From positions 25,048,001-25,112,000 of the forward strand of contig QCXZ01000137.1 of NCBI GenBank assembly GCA_025024175.1: a DNA stretch of 64,000 nt. The letters run 5' to 3'. Below the pieces are notes generated by a model. It had not been told where the DNA came from. It worked only from the letters and a program-made list of their open reading frames with translations, and ran no database searches. The position numbers and the translations under genes were made by a program. Positions 12,002-23,005 of this stretch are shown piece after piece. Every line of letters begins with the position of its first letter. The stretch's first letter is position 1. The stretch comes from Rhyzopertha dominica. Taxonomy: Eukaryota > Arthropoda > Insecta > Coleoptera > Bostrichidae.

Positions 12002-13005
12002 TTACATGACAGAACTATTTAAAAACTCTTCCACTGAATAGAATGCTTCCTTCAAAAGAGCTTCTTTGATTCTAGTTGCAAACTTCACTTTTGGATAATG
12101 TTTTATGGTATACGGCACTTTTTGCTATGTGCAGAGGGATTCTTGATGCTTCTTTGTTTCTAGTGTTATAATCGTGAAATTCGTTATTTTTTTGGAGTTG
12201 GAGTCGATACTCGCGTGAACAGGAAAGTATAAATACTGATGGTATGGTAAGTATATTTTTTTTCTTTAAACTTCTTCTTACAGCTGTCGTTATATTTCAG
12301 ATCACACAGAATTCTTAAGACTTTCTTCTACAAGATTAAAATTTTTTTTGAATACTTGAGAAGCTCCCTCACAACAATATGCCGAACGTTGCAAAACTGT
12401 GAAAATTGGCATAATATGTTAGCTTCACACATTGAAACGTGGAAAGACTTTTTATTCTTCTTATTGAGTACAATGCCGAAGAGAACATTTACATGTACTG
12501 ACCAATTCAATTTGTTATCACTGTGTATTCCAAGAAATTTAATTGATGACGTTTCCCCTGTTTTACTTGAGACTGACAATGATTGGGTTTTTTCAGTGTT
12601 GATATTCATCCTATTGATATCAAACCATTTTCGGGCTTCGCTTAAAGCATCTTTTTCTTTTTTTTTGTTGTAGTTCCTTCTTCTCTTTTGCCTTGATAAT
12701 TAGTGTATTGTCGTTCACATACTGACAAGTGCATAGTACTTTGTCCCTAATATTGTAGGAGAAGTCATTTACGTAAATTATAAATAAAATTGGATCTAAA
12801 ATCGATCCTTGCGAAACGCCACATTTAAGCCGTCGTTCTTTGGAATTTGCATACTTCCATTCTACTAATTGGTGACGATTGCTCAAGTAAGATTTTATTA
12901 TATCGTTACATTTCGTTTAGCTGTTTAGCTGTTGTATTAAAATCCCATGTGAAATAGTGTCGAATGCTTTGCTCAGATCGCACATGATAATTTAGGCCAT
13001 GTCTT
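12002..13005 (-). pseudogene. Jockey/CR1-type LINE relic: C-terminal half of reverse transcriptase and 3' end
   Basis: Minus-strand blocks in order: AFDTISHGILIQQL (about 12970-12925), SNRHQLVEWKYANS, GVSQGSILDPILFIIYVNDF (about 12824-12765, RT motif 4), CQYVNDNTLIIKAK (YADD box changed to YVND), KFLGIHSDNKLNW, then the post-RT tail ending KEALLKEAFYSVEEFLNSS with a stop at 12002-12004. The protein would be the reverse transcriptase of a non-LTR element. The YADD change and frameshifts inactivate it. Downstream (11890-12001) is an AT-rich 3' UTR with AATAAA-like sequence. Confidence 0.8.
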
Positions 13006-14046
13006 TGTCATGCCATGTTTTTTTTTAATAACGCCCGTCTACTGAGGTATCACCCTTAAACATGGGGAAGAGAAGTAATATTTCAAAAATATCTCCCAGA
13101 CTGGTTCATATTATTTCATCTGTTATAATTTGAAGTGTAAGCTGTTAAAATGTAGCACACATTTTTTAATAAACGTTTTGGAGAGGGCCAACCCCACATA
13201 TTAACCCTTCACTTTAAAACGGGTATTTATTTTGCAAAAATTCGCGTTTTTTTTATTCTTTGGGCCTTGTAAAGAAAAACGACACTCTTTCTTCATGCGA
13301 CTAAAATTGACCCTTTCCGAGAAAATTGTACCACTGACCGCGCAGATTTATTTTCGGTAAATTTTTGTTGCCCCATTTTCTACTGAAGCTGCGCCGCTGC
13401 TGTACATTCTGCATTCCCTCAATTTCAAGATGTTCAGAACGCAGACGCGGCACAAAAAGGCAAAACTTTCAATTGTTCGGTGACAAAAAATGGCCCCGGC
13501 GACTTCGATCTAGGCATTGTGCCATTGTCGGCGCAATAATTGAGAGATTTCTTACGAGTTGTTGACTCGGGGTCGATGGGGAGGTCAGGGATCATACATC
13601 ACTAAAACGTGTGGGTTAATGGACGTGGCGCGTACANATTCCAGCCACGCATTAGCATANTTATTATTATACGTTAATTCATTCAATGGACTTTCGATTA
13701 ATAAAAATTAAAACAATTATGCTCCTGTCAAACTTTAATCGTAGGGTGGGCTGGATCTTTCGTCACTCACGTGATGGACATGAAGGCAGCAGTAAATAAA
13801 GAAAGAAAGCTGAAACATTGTAAGTTATGTACAAGCATTTGTAACAGAATATTACTACGAATAGTCGTATTATTATATCAGTACTTGCAATTTGTTATCA
13901 AGCAATATATGTTTGTTAGATTACTGATACATGCTCCGACTTAGATTATGTGTCCAGGCCACCGTTGTTGATTTGTAGTTTGTGTCCATATAACTGAGGA
14001 AAGCGTTGTATATTATACGTTCAAATAAATTATATTAATAGTATAT
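13006..14046. other. No gene seen
   Basis: The stretch 13320-13600 is GC-richer with a short plus frame (13365-13565) and open minus frames, unrecognised. Two N bases at about 13637 and 13660. Confidence 0.4.
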
Positions 14047-14530
14047 TATGATACAAGTGTATAAGAGGGCCTTTAAAGCACGCGCGACATATTTCAAACA
14101 CGACGCGCAGCGGAGTGTTTTGTAAGTCGCAAGGGCTTTAAAGGCCTCTTATTTATACACGCGTATCATACGCTATTTTTTATTACGAATGCATCATAAG
14201 CTCAAAAATGTTTTAAACATTAAACATTCTCTTTTACAATTTTGTAATTATTTTTAGTAGGCTTAAATCATAAAATGAAATATCTAAAAATACAAATTGT
14301 ACAATCAATGTTTATTTAAAATAAGAGTATTATAGTTACTTAGAATAAAGAAATGTTGTTTTTAAAAGTGTTCGTTCATTTTGATATGGGTACAAAAGGT
14401 ATACCTAGTAATTTAAACGGCAGGTAAATATCTAGGTAATAAAAAAGTAGGCGCATCATAATCATCATTTTACACACGCTGCAGCGTGCGATAATTGTTG
14501 ATTATGATGCATGCGTAATAAAAAATATCG
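14047..14530. repeat. Three nested hairpins, likely a MITE
   Basis: Hairpin 1: tatgatacaagtgtataagagg...ctttaaagc at 14047-14079 pairs with 14135-14170. Its loop holds a second small GCGCG-containing fold. Hairpin 2: cgctattttttattacgaatgcatcataa at 14171-14199 pairs with 14502-14530. Hairpin 3, inside the right arm: gcatcataatca (14453-14464) pairs with tgattatgatgc (14499-14510) around cacgctgcagcgtg. No ORF is inside. The structure suggests a non-autonomous foldback element or two fused copies. Confidence 0.6.
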
Positions 14531-16396
14531 TTATGTCAATTTTCATAACAGCACTTTAACGCAACTCGTTGCTAAGAAATTATTGACACAATAAAATAAA
14601 AGAATCAATGAACTCTGGTTATGAAAATGTAAGCAAATCAGATATTAATTTCAATTAAAAAAGTTACATGCTAATGGTATATTAATATTAACTACTTCTG
14701 ATATTAAATACAAAACGTATATAATGAAAAAATCTTTCAATTGTAATGCGTAAACCGTAAGCATTCAGCATTTGCTTCAATTTGCTATCGATCTCATCTC
14801 ATCGGCCAAAACAGCAAGTGGCTTAAAATACAAACCACTGCTAACGCGAACTTCTCTGCTTAGCATACCTTTAAATTTCGATTATAATTTTTTGTTCCAC
14901 TGTTAAATATAAACACAATTAATAACTGTTATTAGCATAAAAGTACATCGTAAACAACCGAATTATTACTACATTTGACATGCCAACGACTTTATTATGG
15001 TAATATCTGTATCGTAAACCTAACCATCTCCCTCCTTCGGGCATCTTCAGATTCAGGACTTGCAAAACGTGGTAACATCTGCCTGTTTACGCACACAAAA
15101 TTGCAGTCCAAACATGTACTTCTTGTTGTCAGATCGTACAGATAAGGTGTATTTACGTACTTGCATAATAATTATTGATCGATCGTGACTTAAAAAATGA
15201 TCACGATTTTTGAAACTGGCAACTTAATCATACTTTCACTCCACAAAAGCTATAATTAAAAATTGGGCAAACTTGCATATTTAGTGAGCACTCTTCGAAC
15301 ATGATGACTAAAGTCTAGTAATTAGTTTTCACTTTAACAAGTTTTCCCCTGCAAAGTATTTTGACCCAGTGAAAGCCCCATTAATTTACATAAAAGGATT
15401 GCAACCTTACACTGGCTCTAATACAATTTACACAATACCGTAAACAGCCTAACAAAGGTGTACGCTACACATGACGTAACCCTTACAAAATCGACGAAGC
15501 ATTAAGATTCCTTCAATAAAGGCAAAATAGCCACAAGTTTTAAATCCATTAGCAAAATCTCATCTGGTAAGTTATTTGCAAAATAAAAATTGGAGTGCAA
15601 CTTGTCACATTTATGAGATTATATTTTTGATTTGATTACGTCTGACAAGGGCAGTAAAATGTTACCACGCTCTGTTAACGAGATAATGGTCTTAAACTCC
15701 AATTTGTGTGGGTGGAATTCTCATCAAACACAAGACAGTTCGCTTCAATACACGCTTTATAATTAACTTGTCAACAATGACTGGTTGCCCTCCATCACCA
15801 CGAGACTGTACGATGCTTGGATCGGAGGAAATCTGAGGTTGGTGTCATATATTTGTGACAACTTGTTATCATGTGGTCAAACAATACTAAAATAATGGCG
15901 TGTAGAAGAATGACAGTACGGATTGTTCAGCACTTTATATTTACGATGAAACAGCAGATAACAATTATTATTAAATATGACTTACAAAATTATAAATTAA
16001 TTTTTGACTGACATTATTTTATTTTGTTTTCTGACAACCCCGATCCAGAAATGATGGCATTCATAGTAGTGACGCCGAAGCGGTCGTCGCCACAAATACA
16101 ACAACCCCACTGTAATAATTCCGTCTACATCTAAACCCTCGTTAGCCATTTTTCTATGAGGTCGTCTTAGTCTTATTGTATAACCACAAAACAGGCTTCA
16201 ATAGTTTTTTCGACATAAAGGATCCTACGGGTGCATTGAAGGTGCCATAATAAGAAGTGCACGATGAGCCCATTAGCAGGGGCGAAAGATGATCTCCTGA
16301 ATAAACTTCCCACCGCGATCCGGTGACAGCTAACCCTTTATAAAGCTCCTCTCTTGTTTTCTGCACGCTTCTTACAACTTTGCATAATTATTCAAG
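14531..16396. other. No gene seen
   Basis: AT-rich. The minus frame 16366-16154 (70 codons) lies in a slightly GC-richer part next to the 16.4 kb insertion and is not recognised. Confidence 0.5.
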
Positions 16397-16560
16397 AATT
16401 AGATGTCATGGTAATTTGGTTTGAAGGCTTCCGTGGTTGTTATCCAGGACATGTTGCTTTCCGCGTTGCTTCCCATGTTGCTTATTTGAGCTCTGAAACT
16501 GACTTCTGAGGAAGACACCGACATGAGTGTCGAAACGTCAAGGTCAAATTAGATGTCATG
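16397..16560 (+). mobile_element. Small hammerhead-bearing insertion with 14-bp target duplication
   Basis: The direct repeat aattagatgtcatg at 16397-16410 and 16547-16560 flanks a 136-bp insert. The insert begins with the reverse-oriented tail sequence also seen at 20974 (ttggtttgaaggcttccgtg...), then switches to a plus-strand head with core CTGAGGA (16506-16512), a GACAC/GTGTC stem and GAAA (16532-16535), ending a few bases later. The arrangement matches the 21.0 kb copy. Stem I can form from GACTT with AAGGTC if one G is bulged. The length of the target duplication and the hammerhead-like end point to a Penelope-related or Penelope-mobilised element. Confidence 0.7.
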
Positions 16561-18411
16561 TTTTCCGCAGTCAAATTTAATAAATTCAATATTTATCTAG
16601 TTAAAAACAAAACACTAATCGACTATCTTGTCCTATTTAGACAATTCGATAACTAGTTAGTAAAAATATTCTTAATTTAAAAATTCAGAAATATGGTAAT
16701 GAAAGTATTCCCATTTTTATTGTTTAGATTTATGGCCGGTTTTTAAAACAGAAACAGTAAATACTTTTTTCAATTAGGAAATACTGCTTGCTTACTCAAT
16801 CAGATATACAAAAAAAATTGTCAGATGAGACAAAAAATTTAAAGCCCCATACATTGGTAGTTTTTTGTTTTGTAATTGACTTTTTTAAATACATAAAAAT
16901 CAGTGTTAAAGTGTGCTAACTGTAGCTGTGCAAAAGCAACTTTAGAAGTACCTAATTTTGTACATTGTACGATGTAACAATTAATAAATACAAATACAAA
17001 TTTTCATAAAATGTTACATGCGAGCTCTTCCCCACAATTAAAGCAACAATAATTTTAATAAAGTGCGTTATATAAATTAGGCAAAAAAAGTTGGCGACAA
17101 ATAAATTTCTTGCAGCCTTCTCCTTTTTTATTAACAAATTAAAGATCGCAGGGAGCGAGCAAAGTGGCTAAAAGGAAAATAAAATAAAAGAAGTATACAA
17201 ATGATTTCATCACTTTTCTCAATTATTGCAATTCATATAATTAAATAACATATGTTCTAGTCAATCCATTCGAATCCCATTTGGACTCATTATAGCAAGT
17301 GTTCATTCAAAATGAGAAAACTTAGCTATTTCAATAGATGCAGTAGACAATGACAAGGATAGGTTTAGATATTGGCTTTATGTGTTAATTATGGGGAGGG
17401 GGGCTAAGCACTGTACGAATAAATATAGTAACATTCAAGAAATATTAGTTTTGTAACGATTCTCACTTAGACCTCTTTTCTCAAAACTAAAATCACTAGT
17501 TCATAAATTACAAAAAACATGTAGAAAATTAAATTAACTGTAACAAACATACATTGGGCAAACAAAATACTACGTTGTAACAAGTCTTAAAAACATGTAC
17601 AGAAGGTGACAATAATGTTGACATACTGGGAAAAGTGCGACTAACTCTTGAAAAAGCGAATCAAATGCATTAAATAAATAAAAGAAAGAAGATCCAACAA
17701 TTGTATGACAAAACTAAATTCTTTGCGCATATTTTCTGTCCTTGTTGAGACCACGCCTAATTGTCACGTTATAACGGAATTGTTAACCCCGTGCAAGTGG
17801 GCTTCTTGATAAATTTCTATCATCTTTTTAAGGAAACATTAAAATTTCAGAAAGAAGTTGAAAGCTAAGGATATAATTTTTTTGCTAATACTAAAAACCA
17901 GTCATAAAAATTTTAATACCTGATTGTATATGGGGAGAGGGAGCATAAAGTGTTAGTCCAGGACCCCCAAATATGATAGTAGAGGTCAGGTTAATGAGCT
18001 TGGGAGAATAATATAGGTAGTATACGAGGTAGTATAGATTAAAAAAACGAATTTTAAATTACTTTCCAAATGAACCTAACTAGGTTAAATGGATGTAAGA
18101 GGGCATTTTAGCAAAGGTTTTCTATTTCCGAGCCTCAATTACCTACAAGAAAAAAATTATACGCATTTTCTAGGTATAATTACGAATTTTCGTGTTTGGT
18201 ATATATGGTATAATACTCCGCTAGTGAACTAGTGCCTTTCTTGAGTTTTCTTCCAGTGGTAGTAATACTGGGATTTTTACATATCACAAGAGGTGATGTG
18301 TACCCACGGCACCACAAACTATAAATTATAATAAGTAATCCTATTCTGCTATATGTCATTCATAACAAACAAGATATACTGCTACANAAATTTGCACGAA
18401 TTGAAACGCTC
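16561..18411. other. No gene seen
   Basis: AT-rich non-coding DNA. Nothing repeated or coding was found. Confidence 0.5.
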
Positions 18412-18800
18412 ATGTACGCCTTGCATATATGGCGAAAACTAATTCCGCATCTCTGCAACTTTCACAACCCGATAATCAAAAATGTATCTGGGGTAAACGC
18501 AGTTTGTTACACATATCTCATCGTTTATTACTTTCGTTTCTCGCGGACCACACCTTGTCGTTTCGAGAAGATTGCCCATCGGAACGAACGTCAGCATTCT
18601 CAAAAGACACGTTATTATGTAGAGCGGAAATGGTCGGGAGCCAAATACCTTTCGGTAAATTGTGCAGATGTTGCGCCCGCAACGTGATACACATGGGTGG
18701 AGCGACAGGCTCGTCGGCCAAACTATCAATTTGTCCTTTTATAAGCGACCTACAAAAGGACACCTGGTTGAATATACTCGGACAGACGGACTCTTCCTGA
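18412..18800. other. Open in several frames, unknown
   Basis: Four overlapping frames of 81-123 codons on both strands are open across this 390-bp stretch (the longest is plus 18429-18800, 123 codons, MAKTNSASLQ...). The DNA has higher GC than the flanks. None of the translations recalls a known family, and both strands look equally plausible. It could be a decayed exon or simply GC-driven lack of stops. Confidence 0.2.
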
Positions 18801-19189
18801 AAGCTATGCGAATGAACTTGATTACGTAGAACATCTAAAAATTAGCTTTTACAACTTCTGTTTAATGTATGCCGAAAAATATATAAATAATTGTACCTAC
18901 ACGATGCTACCAGCTTAAAAAAAATAAGATATTTGTATGGTTCTCTGTTGGTAGTACTCTAGTAGTACCTTATTTAATATCAATTTAGCAATATAAAATA
19001 AAGTCCAACCTACATTTCGTATTCAAATAAGATAGCTGTCGGCAACGTGGATAACTACATGACTACTTATAGGAAGATAACGAGGACCCAAGAATAAGGC
19101 TTCTCTAATCTTTTGGTCAGTTTCTAGTGACTATAATCTTCTTTAATCTCGTCTTTTGGAAGACTTGCCACCTGTATTTCAGGTTGAAC

Positions 19190-20130
19190 TTTAGAAAAAA
19201 ACTAATACGGTTGAGTTGCAGACATCTAATACATATATAAAGCACAACAGACCTATATATTGACTCATGGCTTGCTGGACAGGTCCTTCCTCTTTTTTCT
19301 GCTTTGCGCTCTCAAATCTTCCTTCACCTGTTTCATGCATTTCTCGCTGCCCCTGTTCTCCACTGGCCTTGTGTTCATTACCTCTTTCCCTACACTTCCA
19401 TCTTTCATTCCCATAACGTGACACGACCATTACAATCTATAAGATTTTATCATCGCGGTTCCAGATATAATTCGTAAATTTTATCATTAGTTTTTCTTGT
19501 CCATACTCCTTTCAACTTCTTGCCACCAAAGATTCCTCGAAGCATTTATAGGCCCACACTTCCATTTGCAAACAATATCGATGGTCGAATTACAGTCTTG
19601 TAAATTTTTAATTTGGTTTCTTGGCTTTCTTGGACTTCACAAGGGTTAGTAGCGACTCTGCACACAGCTTTGTTTTATTTCCTTCCCACTTCATCTTCGA
19701 AAATAATCTAGCCTAGATATCTGAATTTTTAACATACTCTATTTCTATTTCTTCCAATTCGCCATCTTTTTCAAATACTAGTTTTTATCAGTTCCCCTTT
19801 TTCCACCTGTTCCAATCTACATATGTTTGGTTTTATTGTTTTTGAGTTCCAGACTTATTACCTACTTTTCCCGCTCTTTTAGCTTTCCTTAGCTTCCAAA
19901 AGTTCACTAACCGCTTTTGACATTATTATCGCATAATCTCATATGCGCAAATGAAGATTTTATTTGTTTGCCATCTACTGTCTCTCAGTACATACTCCAC
20001 CACCAAATTAAATAACACTTCCTGCCATATAATTCAAATTTATTTAATACATTTTATGGCAGAATTATTGTTCCCGTTTTGCTACATCTCACACTTTTTT
20101 AAAGTCTATAACCACCACCTGTAGTTCGGT
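19190..20130 (-). pseudogene. RTE-like LINE relic: reverse transcriptase end and C-terminal region
   Basis: On the minus strand, traces of VVVIDFKK (about 20110), DYAIIMSKAVSELLEA (about 19935-19885, a broken YADD box), then KLKIYKTVIRPSILFA (about 19625-19580), MLRGIFGGKK and GVWTRKTNDKIYELYLEP (about 19500-19450). This order (LxIYKTxIRPVxxYG, then LRxIFG, then WRxRxNxELYxLY) is typical of the C-terminal third of RTE-type LINE ORF2 in insects. A basic and acidic 79-residue open frame (19191-19430) continues the C-terminal part. Many stops are present. Confidence 0.65.
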
Positions 20131-20960
20131 GCGATTTCCTAAAAAAGCCTCCTAAATGCGACGTAGTACGTGTATTTTATCTATTAAGGGTTTGATTCCT
20201 TATTGTAAAAATACTGCTTGGTACTATTTGTACTTGATGCTAGTACACATTTATTTTACCTCAAACCAACACTTACCTACACGCAATGTGCAGTATGGAG
20301 GATACTAATTAATGGTTCGCAACAAATAAGGAAAATAAGAGCATGGCACTGAATAAAGTTATTAATGACTCTAACAGCTTTTGCCGCCTATTTGAGGCAC
20401 TTAGACGTGCTGATTCGTAATTAATTGTATTATTCCCAAACAAATGGAGATGATTACCCGTCGCTGATAATGTGAAACATATAATCAAAGCAAGACAAAT
20501 GATGGTGTAGATTATTGTATGCACAGATTATCNATGTGCANTAATGCGACGCATCACTTTCACATGGCCAAACTTCGAGTACTTATTTCTTCAACATTTG
20601 CTGTATTTTTACATCTACAGTTTTGAATCACTGCATAAACATAAACCAATNTTATCGAATATTTTATNCCTTTNTCACTATTCTAATGATCTGAAGTACT
20701 TTCCCAATTAATTTAATCACATAATATGTGGTTTACATTCTATGAAGATTCCGAATACTTTGGTTACACGTTCCAGTAACAATTTACTGGCAAACAGCTG
20801 TAACTACTCAAACGACAAAATACAGCAATAATAATAATTATCCAGCAGCACTAGGTGTTTATAGCAAGAAAATGTACACAGCGGTTTAAAAATACTCGAG
20901 TCCATCCTTAAATGCAATAACTTTGGACATAATACAATAAACATCTGTAATATGTATATA
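20131..20960. other. No gene seen
   Basis: A 71-codon minus frame at 20524-20309 has hydrophobic ends (MHTIIYTIICLALIICFTLS) and is followed by a GTAAGT-like site at about 20273, but nothing else supports an exon. Several N bases near 20530-20680. Confidence 0.4.
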
Positions 20961-21210
20961 CAAGTATACTTAATTTTGGTTTGAAGGCTTCCGTGGTTGT
21001 TATCGATGACATGTTGTTTTCCGGGATGGTTCCCACGTTGGTTATTTGACCTTGGCGTTTCGACACTCATGTCGGTGTCTTCCTCAGAAGTAGCTCTGAA
21101 ACTGTTTCAGAGCTACTTCTGAGGAAGACACCGACATGAGTGTCGAAACGCCAAGGTCAAATAACCAACGTGGGAAGCAGCCCGGAAAACAACATGTCAA
21201 GTATACTTAA
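20961..21210. mobile_element. Palindromic hammerhead-bearing insertion with 13-bp target duplication
   Basis: The direct repeat caagtatacttaa at 20961-20973 and 21198-21210 flanks the insert. Within it, 21009-21197 is a nearly perfect 189-bp palindrome centred on 21103 with a 3-nt spacer. Each arm contains CTGAGGA (plus strand 21119-21125, minus strand 21087-21081), a GACAC/GTGTC hairpin and GAAA (plus strand 21145-21148, minus strand 21061-21058), so both transcripts carry the hammerhead-like core. An extra A between core and stem II, and a weak stem I, make catalysis doubtful. The left end extends as the same tail seen at 16.4 kb. It lies about 425 bp upstream of the SIAH-like start codon. 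Confidence 0.75.
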
Positions 21211-21622
21211 TGGCATAGAAATAAGAACACCCAGTAAAGACTGTTCTACATGAATAAATTTTTGCGTAAATACACGTATATTGGCGTACAGTAAGCAAAT
21301 CATTAAAGAACAAAACAAAAATTAGACCTCCACGATGCTTTATTCACTCATTATCGCGTTTAGTTATCGGCTCAATAAGATAATCGATTTCCTCATATGA
21401 GATGTGTCATTCCAAGCTACATCTACAGCACTAGAGTCTGGGGAGGAGATTCCCAGCTTCTTCGATGACTGACAGATTGGATACTGATTATTATGCTGCG
21501 GTCCTAATCTTTAGTTTCTACATAAAAAAATCTCACAGTGAGCAGTGCCGCAATTGTCACAAATCACGTCACGAATGACGAGTCTTGTTAATTAAATATA
21601 CAGAGCATCGAAAGCACAGAAA
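21211..21622 (+). promoter_or_regulatory. Upstream region of the SIAH-like gene
   Basis: About 410 bp between the palindromic insertion and the start codon. An A-rich TATA-like stretch (cataaaaaaa, about 21520) is followed by cacagtgagc, loosely like an arthropod initiator, about 85-90 bp before the ATG. The promoter is not proven. Confidence 0.25.
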
Positions 21623-23005
21623 ATGACAACAATTTCCGCAGAAACCCTGCGAAAGCTAATCTGCGATTACTGTGGCCGTTATTTATCTCTGCAACCAATA
21701 ACTCGTAGCGAATACAGATATATTTGCGGTCGATGTAATGAAAACCATAAAAATCCAGAAAGTGACGTTTTGGAAGACGTTCTGCAGGATCGCCGCTTTC
21801 CATGTATATACGATACGTATGGGTGTAAAGAAGCATTATTATTTGGTAATGATGTGAAACACCATGAAAATTCATGCTTCTATAAACCGATGGCATGCCC
21901 CTTGAAGAAAATTAGTAAGTGTGGTAAATGGATGGCCGGCGGCCAAATATATAGTCACTTCTTATCTGTTCACGAAGATGCTGTGATTCATGATCTCAGT
22001 TTCCCTGTTAAACTAGAAAATGCCGAACATTTCAAGTTATATCACAGCGGTTTCACGTGTTATATTATTAAATACAAATACGAAGAAGAGAAAGGGATGA
22101 CGTTTCTAATTTTCCAAATGGAAGAAGGCGCTTCTGCAGATACCGAGGGTTACAACGTCTTGCTCAGCTCGCAAAGTGACCAAGTTAGACACATTTCCGT
22201 GTCGGGTAACTTACTGCCCTATAAAGTCGAAGAAGCAAAAACGGACGTTTGTCAAGTGGACAAAAACGTTCTTAAATACATCGCACAATCTCAAGACATC
22301 ATAAGCTTGAGATTAAGTTTACAGCACGCTAAAACTCGTGAACGATTTCCAAAATGTATGGGTTGCGCTGTCATGCTGCCAAAGGTACATTTCCAATGCG
22401 CTTCTAATCATTTCATGTGTGAGAAATGCAGCGAAAAGGGTGAGCAATGTGCAATATGCTTTGAAAATCTCGCTATTGTTAGAAATATTGCTTTCCCACT
22501 TCAAGCCAACGTCATTTATCCATGCCTACATGAAAAGTACGGTTGCCCTTTTTATGGTAGGCCAGCGCAATTGGATGAGCATTTTAAAAGTTGTAAGCAA
22601 CAGGAGATTCATAATTGCCCCTTTCAAATGAATTTGTGTTACTGGAAGGGATTTGAAAATTGCATGTTTGCTCACTGTAAAGAAAATCATCATATCTTTG
22701 ATAGCACTTTGACGATATCAAAGAAAGATGTTGTAACCAATAATATTTACGTAATAGCTACCCCAGGTAACAAACTCCATTTTCTTTCTGTCAAGTATGA
22801 CAAGCATTCCGAGATTATGTATTTTAATATGGAAGAACTGAAATCGACTTCCAAGAATAAATTCGTCATCAGGTGGAAAGGTCATGAAATTCAGCATAGC
22901 TGTAGTCCACGGGCGGATGTAAAGGACGATTTTTTCAAACATTGCTTGGGCATTTCCACTGATTACATTAATGAACTTACAGTTATTGCATTAGGAAGTT
23001 TTTAG
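21623..23005 (+). CDS. SINA/SIAH-like protein with two tandem RING-SIAH units
   Basis: Single-exon ORF of 460 residues, by far the longest in the window. Unit 1 has only half a RING (C14-x2-C17, C35-x2-C38), with no His ligand and no last Cys pair, then a SIAH-type zinc finger (C61, C68, H80/H81, C85, C92, C100, H112, H117). Unit 2 has an intact C3HC4 RING (C245, C248, C259, H263, C266, C269, C276, C279), where FQCASNHFMCEKC matches the family pattern, then a second SIAH finger (C301, C308, H320, C324, C332, C339, H351, H356). Residues about 120-235 and 358-460 fit substrate-binding-domain-like beta regions. Members of this family are E3 ubiquitin ligases that recruit E2 enzymes through the RING. 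Here I infer that only unit 2 could be catalytic. The start is the first ATG, in context agaaaATGa. The single exon suggests retroposition or a lineage-specific expansion of intronless sina-like genes. I saw no AATAAA in the first few hundred bases after the stop. Confident of the family, unsure of orthology or expression. Confidence 0.9.
   Translation: MTTISAETLRKLICDYCGRYLSLQPITRSEYRYICGRCNENHKNPESDVLEDVLQDRRFPCIYDTYGCKEALLFGNDVKHHENSCFYKPMACPLKKISKCGKWMAGGQIYSHFLSVHEDAVIHDLSFPVKLENAEHFKLYHSGFTCYIIKYKYEEEKGMTFLIFQMEEGASADTEGYNVLLSSQSDQVRHISVSGNLLPYKVEEAKTDVCQVDKNVLKYIAQSQDIISLRLSLQHAKTRERFPKCMGCAVMLPKVHFQCASNHFMCEKCSEKGEQCAICFENLAIVRNIAFPLQANVIYPCLHEKYGCPFYGRPAQLDEHFKSCKQQEIHNCPFQMNLCYWKGFENCMFAHCKENHHIFDSTLTISKKDVVTNNIYVIATPGNKLHFLSVKYDKHSEIMYFNMEELKSTSKNKFVIRWKGHEIQHSCSPRADVKDDFFKHCLGISTDYINELTVIALGSF

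Noticed and set aside
12356..12673. 105-codon plus frame
   Set aside because: Antisense of the LINE reverse transcriptase relic, whose minus frames carry the RT motifs.
20804..21070. 88-codon minus frame beside the SIAH-like gene
   Set aside because: Its N-terminal part is a translation of the 21.0 kb palindromic repeat; no gene evidence.
22319..22942. Short frames on both strands inside 21623-23005
   Set aside because: Shadows of the SIAH-like coding sequence.
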